This document shows positions 29,928 through 39,260 of a DNA stretch of 64,000 nt, in pieces. Both the position numbers and the translations under genes were made by a program. Under the pieces are notes generated by a model. The model made no database searches. It was given only the letters and a program-made list of their open reading frames with translations, and was not told the DNA's origin. Position 1 is the first letter of the stretch. Every line of letters starts with the position of its first letter. The DNA comes from Rhodocyclaceae bacterium. Lineage in GTDB: Bacteria; Pseudomonadota; Gammaproteobacteria; Burkholderiales; Rhodocyclaceae. The stretch covers positions 1 to 64,000 of the forward strand of contig JACFMQ010000014.1 of NCBI GenBank assembly GCA_019455325.1. Reading direction: 5' to 3'.

Positions 29928-30008
29928 CCCCGGCATTTTACCGGGTATCGCGACGCCGGTCCGGCGTCGCGTGCACCGGCGGGGCGGTATGAACGGCGTA
30001 AACACCTA

Positions 30009-30100
30009 CCGCAGAGGCGCAGAGACGCAGAGGTAACGCAGAGAAATGCTTTTTCTCGGTTTTCCTCTGCGAATCTCTGCGTCTCTGCGCCTCTGCGGTG
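30009..30100. repeat. ~90-bp imperfect palindrome (CTCTGCG-type repeat)
   Basis: A left arm from 30009 (CCGCAGAGGCGCAGAGACGC...) is matched by a right arm ending at 30098 (...GCGTCTCTGCGCCTCTGCGG). The first 24 bases of each arm pair perfectly. Pairing then continues with a few mismatches toward a short T-rich loop near 30052-30060. This would make a very stable hairpin between tsaB and the small secreted protein gene. The arms are themselves built from repeated CAGAGRCG units. It looks like a dispersed intergenic repeat. It could also terminate transcription in either direction. Confidence 0.8.
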
Positions 30101-30147
30101 GACGTCAGCCTTTTCAGGCAGTCACTCCGGCACCGCACGGCGCGCGT

Positions 30148-30459
30148 TCAGCGGCGGAAGTCGCCGCGGCGCGGACGCATGTCGCGGTCGGCGTCGCGCA
30201 GGTCCTGGCGCAGTTGGCGGCGTTCGTCGGGAGACAGCCGCTGCAGGCACGGCGACGGCTTGCGGGCACCGCCGCGCTCGTCGCGCCAGTCGTCCCGGCA
30301 TTGCGAAACGCGCAGACGCTCGCCGCGCTCGCTCTCCGGAGAGAGGAAGGCGCGTTCGCGCTCCGGCGCGAAAGGCCCGCCGTCGCGCGCCGTCGCCGGC
30401 GCCGCCAGCGCGAAGAGCGGCAGCGCCGCGGCGAGCGCCAGGAAACCACGGCCGCTCAT
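30148..30459 (-). CDS. Small secreted Arg-rich hypothetical protein
   Basis: A 103-aa protein with a signal peptide (FLALAAALPLFALAAPATA) and a mature part rich in Arg/Asp with two cysteines. The motif LSPDERRQLRQDLRDADRD resembles the helical LSPEERxQLRxD motif of CpxP/DUF3106-like periplasmic proteins. I start at ATG 30457-30459. The frame is open further upstream, but that extension lacks a signal peptide. Function is unknown. Confidence 0.65.
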   Translation of the reverse strand: MSGRGFLALAAALPLFALAAPATARDGGPFAPERERAFLSPESERGERLRVSQCRDDWRDERGGARKPSPCLQRLSPDERRQLRQDLRDADRDMRPRRGDFRR

Positions 30460-30842
30460 CGCCGCCCCGCCCTTGCCGGCCGGCGCGGATCGCCGCGCAG
30501 ACCGCCGTTCATCATCAGCATCACGATCATCCTGATCACGCATCCAGAAGAGAGCCGCCTTTCGCGGCCCGTGGCGGATCGCCACGGTTCGCATCCTGCG
30601 AGCGGTTTGTAAGCGTAGTTTGTCTACCGCCGGGAGAATTGTAAAACTTTGCAAGCGTTTCGCCGCACGGCATCCGCTTCGACCGTGGGCCGGGCATCCG
30701 TTTTTTCGGGGTTTTTCCCCGGCGGGGCGGCGTTTTCCGGCATGCCGGCGCGCCGCGCCCGCGAACCCCGGAAGGCCGCGTTTCAGGCTAGCATTTCCGC
30801 CGTGGGCGCCCTGCGGACGGCGCCAGGAAGAAAAGACAACCG
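30460..30842. other. Intergenic region upstream of ompR
   Basis: About 380 bp between the divergent small secreted protein gene and ompR. It should hold both promoters, but I cannot assign boxes with confidence. A CGGGG-TTTTT-CCCCG short hairpin preceded by a T-run (about 30700-30725) is the only structure that stands out. AT-rich patches lie near 30605-30650. No further gene is supported. Confidence 0.5.
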
Positions 30843-31559
30843 ATGAGCCAGAAAAAGATTCTCGTCGTCGACGACGACGCCCGCCTGCGCGACCTGCTCT
30901 CCCGCTACCTCGGCGAACAGGACTTCCTCGTGCGCGCCGTCGACAGCGGCGCGGCCATGGACCGCTGGCTGCCGCGCGAAACCTTCGACCTGATCGTCCT
31001 CGACCTCATGCTGCCGGGCGAGGACGGCCTCGCCATCTGCCGCCGGCTGCGCGCCGCCGATCCGCAGCAGGCGATCATCATGCTCACCGCCAAGGGCGAC
31101 GAGATCGACCGCATCGTCGGCCTGGAGATGGGCGCCGACGACTACCTGCCGAAGCCGTTCAACCCGCGCGAGCTGCTCGCCCGCATCCATGCCGTGCTGC
31201 GCCGCCGCGGCCCGGCGGCGCCGGGCGCGCCGGCGACCGAGGAGCAGGTGGTGGCCTTCGCCAACGTCGAGGTCGACCTCGCCGCGCGCACGCTGAAGAA
31301 GGGCGGCGCGCAACTGCCGCTGACCACCGGCGAATTCGCCGTGCTCAAGGCGCTGCTGCAGCATCCGCGCCAGCCGCTGTCGCGCGACCGGCTGATGACG
31401 CTGGCGCGCGGCCGCGAGCAGGGGCCGTTCGACCGCGCCATCGACGTGCAGGTGTCGCGCCTCCGGAAGCTGGTCGAGCCGGACCCGGCCAGCCCGCGCT
31501 ACCTGCAGACGGTGTGGGGCTTCGGCTACGTCTTCATTCCCGACGGCAAGGACAAGTGA
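30843..31559 (+). CDS. ompR: OmpR-family response regulator
   Basis: A 238-aa DNA-binding response regulator. It has a receiver (1-120) with KILVVDDDARLRDLL, phosphoacceptor LIVLDLMLPGEDG (Asp ~56) and the Lys in DDYLPKPFNPRELL. A winged-helix output domain (~135-235) ends with DVQVSRLRKLVEPD and VWGFGYVFIP. It most resembles OmpR of betaproteobacteria. It is followed after 43 bp by its sensor kinase. Confidence 0.92.
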   Translation: MSQKKILVVDDDARLRDLLSRYLGEQDFLVRAVDSGAAMDRWLPRETFDLIVLDLMLPGEDGLAICRRLRAADPQQAIIMLTAKGDEIDRIVGLEMGADDYLPKPFNPRELLARIHAVLRRRGPAAPGAPATEEQVVAFANVEVDLAARTLKKGGAQLPLTTGEFAVLKALLQHPRQPLSRDRLMTLARGREQGPFDRAIDVQVSRLRKLVEPDPASPRYLQTVWGFGYVFIPDGKDK

Positions 31560-31602
31560 GCGCGCCGCCCACCCCGCCCGCCGCCCGCCGCTGAGGCCCG
31601 CC

Positions 31603-32919
31603 TTGCCGCACACGCTGCTCGCCCGCACCTTTCTCCTGATCAGCCTGCTCATGGTCGTCGCCGTCGGCATCTGGGCGGCGCTGTTCGGGCTGGCGACGCG
31701 CGAGCCGAAGGCCCGCCACCTGGCGCAGTTGACCACCAGCGTCGTCAACCTGACGCACGCCGCGCTCGTCGCCGCCGCGCCGGAGCGGCGGCGCGCGCTG
31801 CTCTTCGAGCTGTCCGAGCGCGAGGGCATCCGCCTGCTGCCGGCGGAGCCCGAGGATGTGATCGAGCCGCTGCCGGCCAGCGCCTTCCACGAACGCTACC
31901 GCGCCGAGACGCATCGCCGGCTCGGCGACGGCACGCGGCTCGCCGCCGCGGTGAACGGCGAGCCGGGGCTGTGGGCGAGCTTCCTGCTCGACGGCGACGC
32001 CGAGGACCGCTACTGGGTGATGCTGCCGCCGGAGCACGCCGAGCGCGTCTTCCCATGGCACTGGCTGGGCTGGGGGCTGGCCTCGCTGGCGCTGGCGCTC
32101 TTCGTCGCCTGGCTGATCGTCTCGCGCGTGACGCGGCCGCTGCGCGCGCTCGCCGGCGCCGCGCGCGAGCTCGGCCGCGGCCGCCGGCCGGCGGCGCTGG
32201 CGGTCGAGGGCGCCGAGGAACTGCGCCAGCTCGCCGGCGCCTTCAACCAGATGACCGAGGATCTGGCGCGCATCGAGGCCGAGCGCGCCGAGGTGCTGGC
32301 CGGCATCTCGCACGACCTGCGCACGCCGCTCGCCCGCCTGCGGCTGGAAGCCGAGCTGTCGGTCGCCGACGAGGACGCGCGCGCGGCCATGGCCGCCGAC
32401 GTCGAGCAGATCGACGCGATCATCGCCCAGTTCCTCGACTACGCGCGCGCCGACGCCGAGGAAGCGCCGGCGCCGACCTCGCCGGCGGCGCTGCTCGACG
32501 AGATCGCCGCGCGCTACGCCCGCCGCGGCCAGCCGGTGGTCGTGCCCGACGCGACGGCGGCGCCGGTGCCGCTGCGGCCGCAGGCGATCCGGCGCGCGCT
32601 CGCCAACCTCGTCGACAACGCACGCAAGTACGCCGGCGGCGAGATCGAACTGCGCGCGACGGCGGCGGACGGCATGCTGCAACTGGAAGTGCTCGACCGC
32701 GGGCCGGGCATCCCGGAAGCGGAGATCGAGCGCATGAAGCGTCCGTTCACGCGGCTGGAGAACGCGCGCACCGACGCCGGCGGCACCGGCCTCGGGCTGG
32801 CCATCGTCGAGCGCGTCGCCCGCCTGCACGACGGCCGCTTCACGCTCGCCGCGCGCGCCGGCGGCGGGCTGGCGGCGACGCTGTCGATCCCGCTGGCGCC
32901 GGACGCCGCAGCGCGCTGA
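31603..32919 (+). CDS. envZ: EnvZ-like sensor histidine kinase
   Basis: A 438-aa inner-membrane kinase with TM1 (~7-28), a periplasmic domain (~30-145), TM2 (~150-172), HAMP (~172-225), HisKA with GISHDLRTPLARLR (His ~242) and HATPase (LANLVDNARKYAG, GPGIPEAEIERM, GGTGLGLAIVERVA). The start is TTG at 31603 with GAGG upstream. It pairs with the ompR gene just before it. The signal here is not known. Confidence 0.9.
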   Translation: MPHTLLARTFLLISLLMVVAVGIWAALFGLATREPKARHLAQLTTSVVNLTHAALVAAAPERRRALLFELSEREGIRLLPAEPEDVIEPLPASAFHERYRAETHRRLGDGTRLAAAVNGEPGLWASFLLDGDAEDRYWVMLPPEHAERVFPWHWLGWGLASLALALFVAWLIVSRVTRPLRALAGAARELGRGRRPAALAVEGAEELRQLAGAFNQMTEDLARIEAERAEVLAGISHDLRTPLARLRLEAELSVADEDARAAMAADVEQIDAIIAQFLDYARADAEEAPAPTSPAALLDEIAARYARRGQPVVVPDATAAPVPLRPQAIRRALANLVDNARKYAGGEIELRATAADGMLQLEVLDRGPGIPEAEIERMKRPFTRLENARTDAGGTGLGLAIVERVARLHDGRFTLAARAGGGLAATLSIPLAPDAAAR

Positions 32920-32937
32920 CGCGCTGACGGCGCTGCC

Positions 32938-33477
32938 TCAGCGCAGCGGCCAGCGCGCCGCCGGTTCGTAGGTCGAGCCGCGCTCGGTGCGCCAGGAGCG
33001 CGCCAGCACGAATTCGCCGGCGGTCCATTCCTGCGCCGGCAGCGCCGGCAGCTCGCCGGGGTGCGCGGCCTTGCGCAGCAGCGTCACGTGCGGCGTCACC
33101 GCCCGTTCGGCGTCGAGGAAGCCGGCCGGCAGCAGCGCCCGCTGCAGACCGCCGGCGAGCGCCGAGAGTTCGGGCGCGGTTTCGCTGCAGCCGGCCCAGA
33201 CGATGTGGTTGTGCTTCCAGAAGCCGAGGCGGTCGAGGCGCACCGGCACGCGCGGCAAATCGAGGCCGGCAGCGATCGCCTGCAGCTCGGGCAGGCGCGC
33301 TTCCGGCACCTCGCCGAGGAAGGCCAGCGTGACGTGCAGCGATTCCTCGCGCATCAGCCGGCCGCCGCTCTTGCCGACGATGCCGCCGGCCTGGCGATGC
33401 AGCCGCTGCGCGATCTCCGGCGGCAGCCAGAGGGCGAAGAACAGGCGGGCGGGGGAAGCTCCGGTTTCAGGATTCAT
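32938..33477 (-). CDS. thpR: RNA 2',3'-cyclic phosphodiesterase (2H family)
   Basis: A 179-aa 2H phosphoesterase. The two catalytic H-x-T/S-x motifs are both present as HVTL (LHVTLAFLG near residue 48 and HVTLLRKAA near 130), and [14 protein letters not shown] is the usual start of the family. It may act on 2',3'-cyclic RNA ends. It overlaps the end of ispF by 11 bp, so it is likely expressed with it. Confidence 0.93.
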   Translation of the reverse strand: MNPETGASPARLFFALWLPPEIAQRLHRQAGGIVGKSGGRLMREESLHVTLAFLGEVPEARLPELQAIAAGLDLPRVPVRLDRLGFWKHNHIVWAGCSETAPELSALAGGLQRALLPAGFLDAERAVTPHVTLLRKAAHPGELPALPAQEWTAGEFVLARSWRTERGSTYEPAARWPLR

Positions 33478-33949
33478 TGCTGATCAACACCGCGGCTTCC
33501 GCCACGATGCCCTCTCCGCGGCCGGCGAAGCCGAGGCGTTCGCAGGTCTTGGCCTTGACGTTCACGTCGCCGGGCGCGACGAGCAGGTCGGCGGCAATGT
33601 TGTCGACCATCGCCGGGATGAAGGCGGCGAGCTTCGGCGCCTGCGCGATCACCGTCGAATCGACGTTCACCACGCGCCAGCCGGCCTGGCGCAGCAGACC
33701 GACGGTGCTGCGCAGCAGCGCGCGGCTGTCGGCGCCGCGCCAGCGTTCGTCGGTGTCCGGGAAGTGGCGGCCGATGTCGCCGAGCGCGGCGGCGCCGAGC
33801 AGCGCGTCGGTGATCGCGTGCAGCAGCACGTCGGCGTCGGAATGGCCGAGGAGCCCCTTGTCGTGCGGAATGTCCACGCCGCCGACGATGAGCCGGCGCC
33901 CCTGTACCAGCGCGTGCACGTCGAAGCCCTGGCCGATGCGGATGGTCAT
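33467..33949 (-). CDS. ispF: 2-C-methyl-D-erythritol 2,4-cyclodiphosphate synthase
   Basis: A 160-aa enzyme of the MEP isoprenoid pathway with [11 protein letters not shown] (zinc-ligand Asp/His), [22 protein letters not shown] and the C-terminal [17 protein letters not shown]. Its start overlaps the ispD stop by 4 bp, the usual ispDF arrangement. Start ATG at 33947-33949. Confidence 0.96.
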   Translation of the reverse strand: MTIRIGQGFDVHALVQGRRLIVGGVDIPHDKGLLGHSDADVLLHAITDALLGAAALGDIGRHFPDTDERWRGADSRALLRSTVGLLRQAGWRVVNVDSTVIAQAPKLAAFIPAMVDNIAADLLVAPGDVNVKAKTCERLGFAGRGEGIVAEAAVLISNES

Positions 33950-34638
33950 CGCGCCCTCCTGGCGAAAAGAATCAGCTCCGCCAGCGCGAGGTCGGCGGGG
34001 TACGTCACCTTCAGGTTGCCGGCCTCGCCCGCCACCAGCTTCGGCCGCAGGCCGAGGGTCTCGACGGCGCCGGCCTCGTCGGTGACGCCGCCGGCCGCCG
34101 ACAGCGCGGCGAAGAGCGTGGCGTGGCGGAACATCTGCGGCGTCTGCGCCTGCCACAGGCCGTCGCGCGGCTCGGTGGCGGCGACGCGACGCGCCTCGTC
34201 CTGACGCTTCAGCGTGTCGGCGACGGGCACCGCCAGCAGGCCGCCGACCGGGTCGTCGGCGAGTTCGGCGAAAAGCGCGTCGAGCAGCGCCGGCGACAGG
34301 CACGGACGCGCCGCGTCGTGCACCAGCACCCAGTCGTCGTCGGCCGCCGCCGTGGTCAGCGCACGAAGGCCGGCGAGCACGCTGTCGGCGCGCGTGGCGC
34401 CGCCGGCGTAGACCGTCTCCAGCTTCGGCCCCAGGTCGCGCCAGTCGTGGCCGGCCCAGTGCGCGTCGTCCGGCGCCAGCATGACGAGCACGCGCTCGAT
34501 CTTCGGCGAGCGGCAGAGCGTGGCGAGCGTGTGGTGGATCAGCGGACGGCCGGCGAGCGGCAGGTACTGCTTGGGCAGCCCGGCGCCGAAGCGCGCGCCG
34601 CTGCCGGCGGCGGGGACGATTGCGAAGTGGCGGGGCAT
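33946..34638 (-). CDS. ispD: 2-C-methyl-D-erythritol 4-phosphate cytidylyltransferase
   Basis: A 230-aa MEP-pathway enzyme forming CDP-methylerythritol. Its motifs are [20 protein letters not shown] (CTP-binding loop), [11 protein letters not shown] and [20 protein letters not shown] near the end. It is the first gene of ispD-ispF-thpR. It is divergent from the MgtC/DUF4010 gene. Confidence 0.95.
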   Translation of the reverse strand: MPRHFAIVPAAGSGARFGAGLPKQYLPLAGRPLIHHTLATLCRSPKIERVLVMLAPDDAHWAGHDWRDLGPKLETVYAGGATRADSVLAGLRALTTAAADDDWVLVHDAARPCLSPALLDALFAELADDPVGGLLAVPVADTLKRQDEARRVAATEPRDGLWQAQTPQMFRHATLFAALSAAGGVTDEAGAVETLGLRPKLVAGEAGNLKVTYPADLALAELILFARRAR

Positions 34639-34706
34639 GGCGTAAGTTCTCGGCGACGACCGGATCGGGGAAGGCCCCGGACACCCGGATTCTACCCCGT
34701 GCGGAC

Positions 34707-35969
34707 ATGACGAACGGCGCCATTCTTTCCGACATCGGCCTCGAATTCATCCAGGCCTTCCTGCTCTCGCTCGGCATTGGCATGCTGCTCGGCCTCGAAC
34801 GCGAGCGCAATCCGACCGCGCGCGCCGGCCTGCGCACCTTCACGCTGGTCTCCCTGCTCGGCACGGTCGGCGCGCTGCTCGCCGAGCGCACCGGCTCGCC
34901 CTGGCTGCTCGCCGCCGGCCTGGTCGTCGTCGGCGTCATGATGATCGCCGCCTATCTGCGCCAGCCCGACGCCAGCGATCCCGGCACCACCTCGGTCGTC
35001 GCGCTGCTGCTTGCCTTCTGCTACGGCGCCATGATCTGGTACGGCTACCAGACGCTGGTGGTGATGCTCGCCATCCTGACCACCGTGCTGCTCTACTTCA
35101 AGGCCGAGCTGCGCTCCGTGTCGCAGCGGCTGACGCGCCGCGACATCACCTCGGTGCTGCAGTTCGGCGTGCTCTCGCTGGTCATCCTGCCGATCCTGCC
35201 GGACCGCAACTTCGGCCCCTACGACACGCTCAACCCCTACCAGGTGTGGTGGATGGTGGTGCTCATCTCCGGCCTCGGGCTGACCGGCTACGCCGCGCTG
35301 CGCCTGGTCGGCCAGCGCTACGGCGCGCCGCTGCTCGGCATCTTCGGCGGCCTCGCGTCGAGCACCGCGACGACGCTGGTCTTCGCCCGCCACGCGCGCG
35401 ACACGGCGACGCTCGTCCGTCTCTGCCTGGTCGTCATCCTCACCGCCAACGTCGTCATCCTCGTCCGCCTGGCCGGCGTCGCCGCCATCGTGCAGCCGGC
35501 ATTGCTGCCGGGGCTGCTGCCCATCCTCGGCGGCGGCCTCGTCGCCGGCGCGCTCTTCGTCGCCTGGGCCTGGTTCCAGCTCGACAAGGGCGAGGCCCTG
35601 CCCGAACTCGAACTGCGCAACCCGACCGAACTGGGCACCGCGCTGACCTTCGCCGCCATCTACGCCGTCGTCCTCGTCCTTTCCGCCGCCCTCTCGGAGC
35701 GCGCCGGCAACCTCGGCCTCTATGCCGTGGCCTTCGTCTCCGGCCTGACCGACGTGGACGCCATCGTCCTCTCCAGCCTGCGCCTGTTCGGCCAAGGGAA
35801 GCTCGCCGCCGGCGAGGCGAACACGGCGATCCTCATCGCCATCCTCGCCAATCTGCTGTTCAAGTTCGGCATCGTCGCCGGCGTCGCCGGCCGCGGGCTG
35901 GCGCTGCGCATCGTCGCCGGCTTCCTGGCCATCGCCGCCGGCTGCCTGGCCGGCTGGCTGGCGGCTTGA
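34707..35969 (+). CDS. MgtC/SapB plus DUF4010 multi-pass membrane protein
   Basis: A 420-aa membrane protein. Residues 15-140 match the MgtC/SapB domain ([37 protein letters not shown]). The rest is a DUF4010 domain with helices and the motif [19 protein letters not shown]. Total length and organisation match the usual MgtC-DUF4010 fusion. MgtC in Salmonella regulates intramacrophage growth and Mg2+ homeostasis; for this fusion the function is unknown. Start ATG 34707, next to the divergent ispD. Confidence 0.9.
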   Translation: MTNGAILSDIGLEFIQAFLLSLGIGMLLGLERERNPTARAGLRTFTLVSLLGTVGALLAERTGSPWLLAAGLVVVGVMMIAAYLRQPDASDPGTTSVVALLLAFCYGAMIWYGYQTLVVMLAILTTVLLYFKAELRSVSQRLTRRDITSVLQFGVLSLVILPILPDRNFGPYDTLNPYQVWWMVVLISGLGLTGYAALRLVGQRYGAPLLGIFGGLASSTATTLVFARHARDTATLVRLCLVVILTANVVILVRLAGVAAIVQPALLPGLLPILGGGLVAGALFVAWAWFQLDKGEALPELELRNPTELGTALTFAAIYAVVLVLSAALSERAGNLGLYAVAFVSGLTDVDAIVLSSLRLFGQGKLAAGEANTAILIAILANLLFKFGIVAGVAGRGLALRIVAGFLAIAAGCLAGWLAA

Positions 35970-36021
35970 ATTCGCCGCCATCCGGGTCATATTGGAAGCA
36001 GGAAGAACGGGAGAACGCACG

Positions 36022-36855
36022 ATGAAAACCGAGATGAGCAGGGGTGCGAACGTCCGCCTGCCGGCGGTGGCAGGGATGTTCTATGCGGGCGAGGCGAAAA
36101 CGCTCGCCGGCGAGGTGACGGGCATGCTCGCCGCCGCACCGGCGGCGGACGGGCCGGTGCCGAAGGCGCTGATCGCGCCGCACGCCGGCTACATGTATTC
36201 CGGGCTGGTGGCGGCGAGCGTCTATGCGCTGCTGCGGCCGGCCGCGGCGACGATCCGGCGCGTCGTCCTGCTCGGCCCGACGCATCGCGTCGGCGTGCGC
36301 GGGCTGGCGCTGCCGAGCGTGGAGAGCTTTGCCACGCCGCTCGGGCGGGTCGAGCTCGACGGCGAGGCGATCGCCGCGCTCGCCGACCTGCCGCAGGTCG
36401 TCGTCGCCGACGCGCCGCACGCGCAGGAGCATTCGCTGGAAGTGCAACTGCCCTTCCTGCAGCGCGTGCTCGACGATTTCCGGCTGGTGCCGCTGGCCGT
36501 CGGCCAGGCCCCGGCCGAAGCCGTCGCCCAGGTGCTCGACCGCCTGTGGGGCGGCGCCGAGACGCTGATCGTGGTCAGCTCCGATCTGTCGCACTACCTG
36601 CCCTACGCCGAAGCCTGCGAGATCGACGGCCAGACCGCCGAGCGCATCCTCGCCTGCTCGCCCGACATCGGCCACGACGAGGCCTGCGGCGCGACGCCGC
36701 TGAACGGCCTGCTGCTCGCCGCGCGCCGGCACGGCCTGAGGGCGCGGCTGGTCGATCTGCGCAACTCCGGCGACACCGCCGGCGACCGGCGGCGCGTCGT
36801 CGGCTACGGCGCCTTCGCCTTCGTCGACGAAAGAGAGGCCGCGCATGCCTGCTGA
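36022..36855 (+). CDS. amrB: AmmeMemoRadiSam system protein B (MEMO-like)
   Basis: A 277-aa MEMO-family protein, related to extradiol dioxygenases without clear catalytic activity. It has the family His residues in IAPHAGYMYSGL, GPTHRVGVRG, HAQEHSLEVQLPFLQ and SSDLSHYLPY. Start ATG 36022. It overlaps the AMMECR1 gene by 11 bp. This is the first gene of the AmmeMemoRadiSam set, which encodes MEMO, AMMECR1 and a radical-SAM enzyme together. Confidence 0.93.
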   Translation: MKTEMSRGANVRLPAVAGMFYAGEAKTLAGEVTGMLAAAPAADGPVPKALIAPHAGYMYSGLVAASVYALLRPAAATIRRVVLLGPTHRVGVRGLALPSVESFATPLGRVELDGEAIAALADLPQVVVADAPHAQEHSLEVQLPFLQRVLDDFRLVPLAVGQAPAEAVAQVLDRLWGGAETLIVVSSDLSHYLPYAEACEIDGQTAERILACSPDIGHDEACGATPLNGLLLAARRHGLRARLVDLRNSGDTAGDRRRVVGYGAFAFVDEREAAHAC

Positions 36856-37392
36856 GGACTTCGGCCGGCAACTGCTGGCGCTCGCCCGCAACGCCATCGA
36901 GAGCCGCCTCTGCGGCGCGCCCGAGGCAGCGGCCGACGATCCGGCGCTGGCCGCGCCGGGCGCGGTCTTCGTCACGCTGACGCAGGGCGACGCGCTGCGC
37001 GGCTGCATCGGCAGCGTGGAAGCCTGGCGGCCGCTCGCCGAGGACGTGCGCGAGAACGCCCGCGCCGCCGCCTTCTGCGATCCGCGCTTCGCCCCGCTCG
37101 CCACCGACGAGCTGCCGCGCACGCGCGTCGAGGTGTCGCTGCTGACGCCGGCCGAGCCGATGAGCGTCGCCGACGAGGCGGACGCGCTGCGCCAGTTGCG
37201 GCCGGGCGTGGACGGCATCGTCCTCGCCTGCGGCGGCCGCCGCGCCACCTTCCTGCCGCAGGTCTGGGAGCAGTTGCCGACGCCCGCGCATTTCCTCGGC
37301 CAGTTGAAGGAGAAAGCCGGCCTGCCCGCCGATTTCTGGAGCGACGAGCTACGGCTGGCGCGCTACCGCGTCGACAAGTGGAGGGAAGCCGC

Positions 37393-37396
<4 letters not shown>
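36845..37396 (+). CDS. amrA: AmmeMemoRadiSam system protein A (AMMECR1)
   Basis: A 183-aa AMMECR1-domain protein with the invariant LRGCIGS motif (GDALRGCIGSVEAW) and the C-terminal block GGRRATFLPQVWEQLP. Overlapping the MEMO gene before it and the radical-SAM gene after it (GTGA), it forms a tightly coupled trio. The reaction of the trio is unknown. Confidence 0.93.
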
Positions 37397-38474
<1,078 letters not shown>

Positions 38475-38478
<4 letters not shown>

Positions 38479-39248
38479 ACGCCGGCAACCGGCCGCCCGA
38501 AGACGGCCTTCCCGCCCACGAAGACGCCATGGTGACGCCGCCGGAAGAGGACACGCGCCCCCACTGGGAAGTGATCGCGGAACGGGAGGAGGGTGTTCCG
38601 GCAAGCCAGGAGCGGTTCACCCGCCACGCCTTCATCGTGCCCGTGCCGCGGCAGGCGCTGCGGGGCGAACTGGCGCTGCCCTACGGGTCGCGCGGCCTGA
38701 TCGTGCTCGCCGACATCTGCGCGGCGGCCGACGATCCGGCGGCGGCGGCGCTCTGCGCCGCGCTGCACGAAGAACGCTTCGCCACGCTGCGCATCGGCCT
38801 GCTGCACGACGAGGAATGCCGCTTCGCCGACGCCGGCGAGCACCTGCCGCTGCTCACCGAGCGCCTGCTGGCGGTGGTCGGCCGGCTGCGCCAGCAGATC
38901 GCGGTGGAAACCGTGCTGGCCCTGCCGACCGGCCTCGTCGCCGAGCGCGGCATGACGCCGGTCGCCGTCCGCGTCGCCGCGCAGCGCGACGACGACGTGC
39001 GGGCGCTGGTCTGCCACGGCGGGCTGATCGACCTCGCCGGCCTGCAGTACCTGCGGCTGCTGCAAGCGCCGCTGCTGTTCCTCGCCGACGCCGAGGACGA
39101 GGCATCCGCCGCCAACGCGCAGCGCGCGCTGCCGCATCTCGGCGGCGCCAGCCGGCTGGAGACGCTGGCCGACGCCGATGCCGACGAACGGCAGGCGCAG
39201 CGCATCGCGCACACCGTCGCCTGGTTCCGCGACCATCTCGCGCCCTGA
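38475..39248 (+). CDS. Alpha/beta-hydrolase-like protein without a visible nucleophile
   Basis: A 257-aa protein coupled by ATGA to the radical-SAM gene. The middle and C-terminal parts look like a dienelactone-hydrolase-type alpha/beta fold: SRGLIVLADICAAADDPAAA, LLHDEECRFAD, DVRALVCHGGLIDLAG, APLLFLADAEDE. At the position where the family has a G-x-S/C-x-G elbow I read LALPTGLVAERG, so the nucleophile appears replaced. The N-terminal ~50 residues are extra and acidic. It could be a pseudo-enzyme or a divergent member. Its steady co-occurrence with the AmmeMemoRadiSam trio is not something I can verify. Confidence 0.7.
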
Positions 39249-39260
39249 GCGGCGCCGCGC

